A DNA stretch of 5,040 nt, taken from SHVZ01 sp044223515 (GTDB lineage: Bacteria > Pseudomonadota > Alphaproteobacteria > SHVZ01). The DNA is taken from NCBI GenBank assembly GCA_044223515.1, contig JBGALV010000171.1, positions 1-5,040 of the forward strand, in the 5' to 3' direction. A program made the translations under genes and the position numbers. Within the stretch, counting starts at the first letter, position 1, and every line of letters starts with the position of its first letter. The notes under the pieces are model-generated. The model saw only the letters and a program-made list of their open reading frames with translations, did no database searches and had not been told where the DNA came from. Positions 4,742-5,040 of this stretch are shown here, in pieces.

Positions 4742-5040
4742 ATGACGTCTCAACCGGCAGCCGGCTCTGGACTGATGGCGGGCAAGCGCGGCCTGATCAT
4801 GGGCGTCGCCAACGATCGCTCGCTCGCCTGGGGCATCGCGTCGGCGCTCGCCGCGCAGGGCGCCGAGATCGCCTTCACCTATCAGGGCGACGCTCTCAAG
4901 AAGCGGGTCGAGCCGCTGGCCGCCTCGGTCGGCTCGAAGATCGTGCTGCCCTGCGACGTGACCGACGAGCCCAGCATGGACAAGGTCTTCGAGACCCTGG
5001 CCGCCGAGTGGGGCAAGCTCGACTTCCTGGTGCACGCGAT
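4742..5040 (+). CDS. fabI: enoyl-[acyl-carrier-protein] reductase (NADH), N-terminal part
   Basis: The first 99 codons and two bases of the next are visible, and the gene continues past the window. FabI reduces trans-2-enoyl-ACP to acyl-ACP with NADH, the last step of each type II fatty-acid elongation cycle, as a cytoplasmic tetramer. Diagnostic features are the divergent nucleotide motif GVANDRSLAWGIA (21-33), of the form GxxxxxSxAxG, which replaces the TGxxxGxG of ordinary SDRs; EIAFTYQGDALKKRV (42-56); LPCDVTDE (69-76), with the Asp of the CDV motif that borders the adenine pocket; and KLDFLVHA (92-99) at the edge. The catalytic Tyr/Tyr/Lys set lies beyond 5040. An 11-residue extension precedes the core MAGKRGL. 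The match in wording to alphaproteobacterial FabI is strong. It probably shares an mRNA with the J-protein gene upstream. Confidence 0.94.
   Translation, partial: MTSQPAAGSGLMAGKRGLIMGVANDRSLAWGIASALAAQGAEIAFTYQGDALKKRVEPLAASVGSKIVLPCDVTDEPSMDKVFETLAAEWGKLDFLVHA

Noticed and set aside
1..5040. Search for CRISPR repeats, tRNA genes, insertion-sequence ends, toxin-antitoxin pairs or phage genes
   Set aside because: No spaced direct repeats, cloverleaf-like segments, transposase motifs or paired small genes were seen. Coding use is uniform across the window, with no sign of recent transfer.

Overview
The window is GC-rich, with strong G/C preference at third codon positions. The gene set (FabI, a FieF-type metal exporter, PdxH, a class B J-protein and a 17-kDa-antigen-type lipoprotein) fits a chromosomal segment of an alphaproteobacterium, possibly of the Rhodospirillales/Hyphomicrobiales kind. 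That placement is inferred from protein flavour and gene order, not from a marker gene. I see no tRNA, rRNA, insertion sequence, phage gene or CRISPR array.

Layout. (1) Positions 1-168 (minus strand) are the first 56 codons of a protein that opens with a PAS-like domain and runs off the left edge. (2) A 99-bp divergent intergenic region follows. It holds a good promoter for the plus-strand regulator, an inverted repeat inside that promoter's spacer, and no leader before the start codon. (3) A PadR-like winged-helix regulator lies at 268-804. (4) A tight minus-strand group runs from right to left: pdxH (3048-2458), a fieF-like cation exporter (2447-1542) and a short-chain dehydrogenase (1545-808). 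The first two are 10 nt apart and the last two overlap by ATGA. The dehydrogenase stops 3 bp from the convergent regulator gene. (5) A 131-bp divergent region (3049-3179) has an AT-rich patch with -10-like elements on both strands and a strong small hairpin. (6) A glycine-zipper outer-membrane lipoprotein lies at 3180-3644, followed by a perfect 13-bp-stem terminator-like hairpin. (7) A DnaJ-family co-chaperone lacking the zinc domain (3733-4704) is followed 37 nt later by fabI, which runs off the right edge at 5040.

How the genes work together. pdxH makes pyridoxal 5'-phosphate, fieF exports divalent metal such as Fe(II) or Zn(II), and the dehydrogenase has an unknown substrate. They look co-transcribed, but no shared pathway is evident. 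The J-protein and fabI probably form a second unit that joins protein quality control to fatty-acid elongation. The window is mostly ordinary housekeeping and envelope genes. I found no convincing new biological system. The most notable signals are the apparently leaderless, possibly self-repressed PadR-like gene, a heptad duplication in its DNA-binding domain, and the very regular glycine spacing in the lipoprotein.
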